From the NCBI RefSeq assembly GCF_900230185.1, contig NZ_OCSR01000002.1, positions 2,976,001 through 3,040,000 of the forward strand: a stretch of 64,000 nucleotides of DNA, in the 5' to 3' direction. A program made the translations under genes and the position numbers. The notes below the pieces were generated by a model. That model did no database searches. It was not told the origin of the DNA and was given only the letters and a program-made list of their open reading frames with translations. Positions 60,145-64,000 of this stretch are shown here, piece after piece. Numbering within the stretch: position 1 is the first letter of the stretch; every line of letters starts with the position of its first letter. The DNA is from Burkholderia sp. OK233 (lineage in GTDB: Bacteria; Pseudomonadota; Gammaproteobacteria; Burkholderiales; Burkholderiaceae).

Positions 60145-61299
60145 CTATTGTTCCTGCGGCGTCGGGTTTGGACTGTCCGACGGCTGCACGCTGTTGTTGA
60201 TGACGAGCGGCGTGCCGTTCTTGAGCTTGAGTTGCCCGCTCGTCACGACCTGCGTGCCGGCGTCGACACCTTTGAGGATCGCAACCTGATCGCCGCGCGT
60301 CGGCCCTGGCGTGACGAATACCTGCTGGGCGATGGGCAGCGTCTTGCCTCCCTGCGCGTTGGGTTGTGTGCCCGGCTTGACGACGAACACGGTCGCGCCA
60401 TAAGGGTTGTAGGTGATGGCCGTTTGCGGCAGCGTCAGGTAGCGCTGTCCGGCGCCTGCGTCGATCTTCACGTTCGCATACATGCCCGGCAGCAGCTTGC
60501 GCTCGTGATTGTCCACGCTCGCTTCGATCTGCACGTTGCGTGTGGTGCTGTCGACTTTCGGGCTAAGCGACTGGATCTTGCCCACGAACGTTTGCCCGCT
60601 GTACGCACTGGTGTCGACCACGATGGTCTGGCCGATCGCGAGCTGGCCGAGCTGCTGTTGCGGCAGGTAGAAATCGGCGTAGATCGGATCGATCGCCTGC
60701 AGCGTGACGATCGCATCGCCTGGATTGATGTATTGGCCCGGATTGATCGTGGTGATGCCGAGGCGCCCCGCAAACGGAGCGCGGATGGTTTTCTTTTCCA
60801 CGAGCGCGGCCTGTCCCACGACTTGCGCCTTCTTGCCTTTTAGGTCCGCTGCGTCGGCGTCGAGTTGCGCCTTGGCGATCGCCTTGATGTCGTACTGCGC
60901 CTTGTCGCGCTGGTAGACCGTTTGCGCGAGTTCCGCTGCGGCCTGGAGCGACTGGAGCAGCGCCACATCGGTGTCGGCATTGAGCTTGACAAGCACTTGC
61001 CCGGCTTTCGCTTCCTGCCCCGAACTGAACGCCACCTCGCGCACGAGGCCCGCGACTTCGGTGGTGACGTCGACGCCGCGCACGGCGCGCAGGCTGCCGA
61101 CCGCCGCCAGCTGCGGTTGCCACGACTGATAGCTGGCAACGACCGCCGAGACGGTGGCGGGCGGCGCCGCGTTGCCCGCCATGAACCTGGCGAACATGTA
61201 CGTGCGAAACTGGTTGAAGCCGGCGAGTGCGGCCAGCAGCAGGCCGACACAGATCAGCATGATCACCATCCGCTTCGTCATCGGTTTTCTTTCGGTCAT
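60145..61299 (-). CDS. RND periplasmic adaptor (membrane fusion protein)
   Basis: A 384-residue adaptor: N-terminal membrane anchor (about 9-27), lipoyl half motif (DVTTEVAGLVREVAFSSGQEAKAGQVLVKL), coiled-coil hairpin (about 110-180), second lipoyl half (IRAPFAGRLGITTINPGQYINPGD) and a beta-barrel domain. It bridges the RND pump and the outer-membrane channel. The Met at 61299 with AAGGA upstream is used. A Pro/Gln tail ends the protein. Confidence 0.9.
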   Translation of the reverse strand: MTERKPMTKRMVIMLICVGLLLAALAGFNQFRTYMFARFMAGNAAPPATVSAVVASYQSWQPQLAAVGSLRAVRGVDVTTEVAGLVREVAFSSGQEAKAGQVLVKLNADTDVALLQSLQAAAELAQTVYQRDKAQYDIKAIAKAQLDADAADLKGKKAQVVGQAALVEKKTIRAPFAGRLGITTINPGQYINPGDAIVTLQAIDPIYADFYLPQQQLGQLAIGQTIVVDTSAYSGQTFVGKIQSLSPKVDSTTRNVQIEASVDNHERKLLPGMYANVKIDAGAGQRYLTLPQTAITYNPYGATVFVVKPGTQPNAQGGKTLPIAQQVFVTPGPTRGDQVAILKGVDAGTQVVTSGQLKLKNGTPLVINNSVQPSDSPNPTPQEQ

Positions 61300-61418
61300 C
61301 GTGATGTCCTTGCACGGCATTGGGCGAAGCGCCGGACTTTGCATGCCTTCGTGTCTGACAGCGCGTGTTGCAAAGAGCGGTACGGCGAGCGTTGTGTCTG
61401 GTTAGGTCAATGCATCAG

Positions 61419-62924
61419 TCAATGCGTCGTTGCGGCGGTGGCCGGCGCAGGGGCGTTCCACCAGCCGCCACCGAGCGCCTGGAAGAGGGCCGCGGTGTCG
61501 GCGTAGCGGGAGGCCTGTGCCTGCGCGAGGCTTACCACCGTTTGCTGGTACTGGCGTTGTGCATCGAGAAGCGACAGATAGCTCACGCCGCCGACGCGAT
61601 ACTGCCCGCGCGTGAGCTCCAGCGAGTCGCTGGCGGAGCGCCAGGCGTCCGTCTGCGCTTTCAGGCCGGTCGCGTCGTGATCGAGCGCGCGCAGCGAATC
61701 CGCGACGTTCTGGAACGCCAGCAGCACCGTTTCACGATATTGCGCGTCGGCCTGCTCGTACGCCGCCTCGGCCGCGCGCTTCTGCGCGCTCAGTTGCCCG
61801 CCGTGGAACACCGGTTGCAGCAGGCCGGCGCCCAGGCTCCAGATCGTGCTGCCGGCCTTGAACACCTGTGCCGGCGTCAGTGCCTCGGCGCCGTAGCTGG
61901 CGGACAGCGTGATCTGCGGATACATCGCCGCGGTCGCCACGCCGATTTGCGCGCTGGCCTGATGGAGCACGGCGTCGGCGGCGAGGATGTCGGGCCGCTG
62001 CTGCACCAGTGCCGACGGCAGGCTGACAGGCAGCGCCTCGGGCAACGAAAACATGTCGAGTCTGAATTCAGGCAATGTGGCGTCGCTGGGCAATTTGCCG
62101 GCGAGCACGGCGAGCTGGTGACGCGTCTGGTCGAGTTGCTGTTGCAGCGGCGGCAGCGTGGCGCGGGTCTGCGCGAGGAGGGTTTGCTGCGCGAGCACCG
62201 CGGTGCGGCCCACGCCCCCCAGTTCGAACTGCTTGCCGAGCACGCCCAGTTGCTCGTCTTCTTCCGCGGCGATCCGCTCGGTTGCCTCGATCTGCGCGCG
62301 CAGTGACGCTTCCTTGACGGCCGCGGTCACGATGTTGGCCGACATGGCGAGATAGGCGGCCTGCAATTGGAAACGCTGGTAATCGATTTGCGCGTGCAAT
62401 GCTTCGAGTTCGCGCCGCGAGCCGCCGAACACGTCGAGTTTGTACGACACGTTCACCGATGCGTTGTAGAGGTTGAACTCATCGACCACCCCGGGCTGAC
62501 CGAATGCGATGCCGTTCAGTTTTTCGCGCGTGGCGCCAAGTTGCGCGTCGACGCTAGGCAGGAGGGTACCGCCGGCTTGCGCCGAGAAGTTTTCGCGTGC
62601 CTGCCGCAATGCGGCTTGCGCCGCGGTGATGTTTGGACTGTTGACGAGGGCCTGACGGATCAACGCGTCGAGCGGTTCGCAATGAAAGAGCGCCCACCAG
62701 GCGGCGGGAATGTCCTGTCCCGGCACAAAGCGCTGCGGCAAGCCGGCGGCCCCTGGAGAAGAGGCCGTCTGGTCGGGCAGTGGCGAGGCGGTGTAGGTGT
62801 CGGTAGCGGGTGCGGGGGGAGTACGGTAGTCGGGACCGACCATGCAGCCGGCGACTGCGGCGCAGCCGCATAACGCGACGCACAGGCGCCGCTGCCGGAC
62901 AATACGCTGGATAACGTCGATCAT
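61419..62924 (-). CDS. Outer-membrane efflux lipoprotein, NodT family
   Basis: A 501-residue TolC-like channel with lipobox VAGC (Cys at about 27, followed by MVGPDY). Two duplicated OEP repeats (about 95-290 and 300-490), including NSPNITAAQAALRQARENF and RPDILAADAVLHQASAQIGVA. It is first in the operon, then adaptor, then pump, which is the reverse of the commonest order. AAGGTGG lies just upstream of the ATG. Confidence 0.9.
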   Translation of the reverse strand: MIDVIQRIVRQRRLCVALCGCAAVAGCMVGPDYRTPPAPATDTYTASPLPDQTASSPGAAGLPQRFVPGQDIPAAWWALFHCEPLDALIRQALVNSPNITAAQAALRQARENFSAQAGGTLLPSVDAQLGATREKLNGIAFGQPGVVDEFNLYNASVNVSYKLDVFGGSRRELEALHAQIDYQRFQLQAAYLAMSANIVTAAVKEASLRAQIEATERIAAEEDEQLGVLGKQFELGGVGRTAVLAQQTLLAQTRATLPPLQQQLDQTRHQLAVLAGKLPSDATLPEFRLDMFSLPEALPVSLPSALVQQRPDILAADAVLHQASAQIGVATAAMYPQITLSASYGAEALTPAQVFKAGSTIWSLGAGLLQPVFHGGQLSAQKRAAEAAYEQADAQYRETVLLAFQNVADSLRALDHDATGLKAQTDAWRSASDSLELTRGQYRVGGVSYLSLLDAQRQYQQTVVSLAQAQASRYADTAALFQALGGGWWNAPAPATAATTH

Positions 62925-63388
62925 CGATCCACCTTATATCGCCTGCGTTTAACCTAAACGACGGAGCGGACGCGGATATTCAGGCAACTTGAACTTTCGA
63001 TGTTTCTTTTCCCGACGCTGAAATTTATACCACGCGGGACATTTCTACGCTTAGCCTAGCATGGTCGATCGCTGCGCTTGCGCACGAGATCACGTAGTCA
63101 GGGCGCTTTACGGTCTTTCAGGCAGCCACCTGCATTGCAACCGGTGCGCGGCCGCCGGTCGTACCCGTCGCAGGCAGAATCGATTCGCTCCCTGAAAAAC
63201 AGAGCGACGCCACCTCGGCCTGGGCGACCCCCGCAGTTTCTTCCTCCTTACCTCCTCATCGATTTCGCCTCCGCACACCGATCTACGGCGCGGCCCCCTC
63301 GCGTAAACCCCAGAAAGTTTCACCTTGCATGTGTATTTTGGCAAAAGTATATTGCAATACACTATCAACTATCTCTATGAGATAACAA
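62925..63388. promoter_or_regulatory. Divergent region between efflux operon and enoyl-CoA hydratase
   Basis: About 464 bp without a convincing gene. A 100-codon frame at 63078-63380 lacks protein-like composition. Near the hydratase gene a possible promoter TTGGCA (63338-63343), 17-bp spacer, ACTATC (63361-63366) carries the perfect palindrome TATTGCAATA (63350-63359) inside the spacer, where a repressor would block RNA polymerase. Confidence 0.4.
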
Positions 63389-64000
63389 ATGAACGAAGAC
63401 ATCCTTGTTTCAAACCATGGGCGCGTCGCCGTCATCACGTTGAACCGACCCGAGCGCCTGAATGCGTGGACGACCGCAATGCGCGACATGATCATCGACG
63501 CCCTCACGGATTTCGACGCGGATGATGGCGTTGCCGCGATCGTCATGACGGGCGCGGGCGACCGTGCGTTTTCGGCCGGGCAGGATCTGTCGGAGGCGCA
63601 TGACTTCGACGGCGAACGCGCGGTCGCATGGGTCAAGGAGTGGGAGCGCTACTACACGGTCCTGCGCGGCCTGAAGAAACCGCTCGTCATGGCCCTGAAC
63701 GGTACGGCGGCCGGCTCCGCGTTTCAGGTCGCGTTGCTCGGCGACATCCGCGTCGGCCATCCGGGCGTGCGCATGGGTCAGCCGGAGATCAACGCGGGGA
63801 TCGCCAGCACAACCGGCCCGTGGATCATGAGCGGGATGCTCGGGATGTCCCGCACTATCGAATTGACGCTGACAGGCCGTTTGATGGACGCCGAGGAGTG
63901 TCACCGCATTGGGCTGATTCATCACCTCGTCCCGGCGGATCAGGTGTTCGCCAAGGCCCTCGAAATCGCCACCGAACTGGCCGCGAAACCGCCCATCGCG
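63389..64000 (+). CDS. Enoyl-CoA hydratase/isomerase family protein, 3' end cut by window
   Basis: The visible 204 residues show a crotonase fold: opening VAVITLNRPERLNAWT, oxyanion-hole residues in FSAGQDLSE and GTAAGSAFQVALLGDIRVG, and the GQPEINAG stretch. In classical hydratases one catalytic Glu sits in the GxxxGxG loop after NG; here that position reads NGTAAGSAFQ, so the exact reaction cannot be fixed. The ATG is A/T-rich upstream with no strong Shine-Dalgarno. Continues beyond 64000. Confidence 0.85.
   Translation, partial: MNEDILVSNHGRVAVITLNRPERLNAWTTAMRDMIIDALTDFDADDGVAAIVMTGAGDRAFSAGQDLSEAHDFDGERAVAWVKEWERYYTVLRGLKKPLVMALNGTAAGSAFQVALLGDIRVGHPGVRMGQPEINAGIASTTGPWIMSGMLGMSRTIELTLTGRLMDAEECHRIGLIHHLVPADQVFAKALEIATELAAKPPIA

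Noticed and set aside
63078..63380. 100-codon open frame before the enoyl-CoA hydratase
   Set aside because: Arg/Pro/Ser-rich with no domain, and it covers the likely promoter of the next gene.
1..64000. Mobile element or genomic island boundaries
   Set aside because: I saw no transposase, integrase, tRNA-anchored attachment site or long flanking direct repeats; base composition is fairly even apart from intergenic dips.

Overview
The window is about 64 kb of GC-rich DNA with dense, often overlapping genes. It reads as a Burkholderiaceae chromosome, most likely Paraburkholderia or a close relative. The reasons are a Burkholderia-type trimeric porin, many GTG starts, C-P lyase and hexuronate cassettes, and numerous MHS-type MFS carriers with LysR, IclR and GntR regulators. 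No tRNA, rRNA, IS element, integrase or CRISPR array was recognised.

Region 1 (1-9.3 kb) is a redox cell-envelope cluster. It holds a truncated unknown gene, two tandem LolA-like exported proteins and a cytochrome c fused to a periplasmic-binding-like domain. These are followed by a Cyc2-like outer-membrane protein (N-terminal monoheme cytochrome plus beta-rich barrel), a c4-type diheme cytochrome, a CcsA/ResC-type haem-handling protein without ResB, a DUF1269-like membrane protein and a lytic transglycosylase. The Cyc2-like plus diheme pair resembles the cyc2-cyc1 pair of iron oxidisers and is the most notable finding.

Region 2 (9.9-13.5 kb) is regulatory: two NarL/LuxR-type response regulators, a soluble PAS histidine kinase on the opposite strand and a Sco-type copper chaperone.

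Region 3 (13.6-23.6 kb) is a ten-gene type II secretion-like operon. GspG, GspF, GspE and a secretin are combined with PilM/PilN/PilO-like inner-membrane parts and three more pseudopilin-like proteins, with no prepilin peptidase nearby. A bipartite promoter-like element is shared by this operon and the DUF1269 gene of region 1. I infer that regions 1-3 may form one regulated extracellular redox and secretion unit.

Region 4 (23.8-32 kb) holds a porin, unlinked binding proteins (MetQ-like, ArgT-like), a deacylase-like metalloenzyme, and a PotD-like binding protein translationally coupled to a diguanylate cyclase. Region 5 (32-40 kb) is a sugar-acid catabolic cluster that could encode L-gulonate to fructuronate to mannonate to 2-keto-3-deoxygluconate, with two MFS carriers and a GntR regulator. 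Region 6 (40.3-43.9 kb) carries small envelope genes, a lytic transglycosylase, a UPF0104-like membrane protein and a glycosyltransferase.

Region 7 (43.9-52.1 kb) is a C-P lyase locus: phnGHIJKLM on one strand, divergent phnF, a DUF1045 gene and phnN, with a perfect 18-bp palindrome between the two arms and no phnCDE. Region 8 (52-57 kb) has a LysR regulator, an M20 amidohydrolase, an MHS transporter and an IclR regulator. Region 9 (57-64 kb) is a tripartite RND efflux operon followed by a divergent enoyl-CoA hydratase/isomerase cut by the window end.
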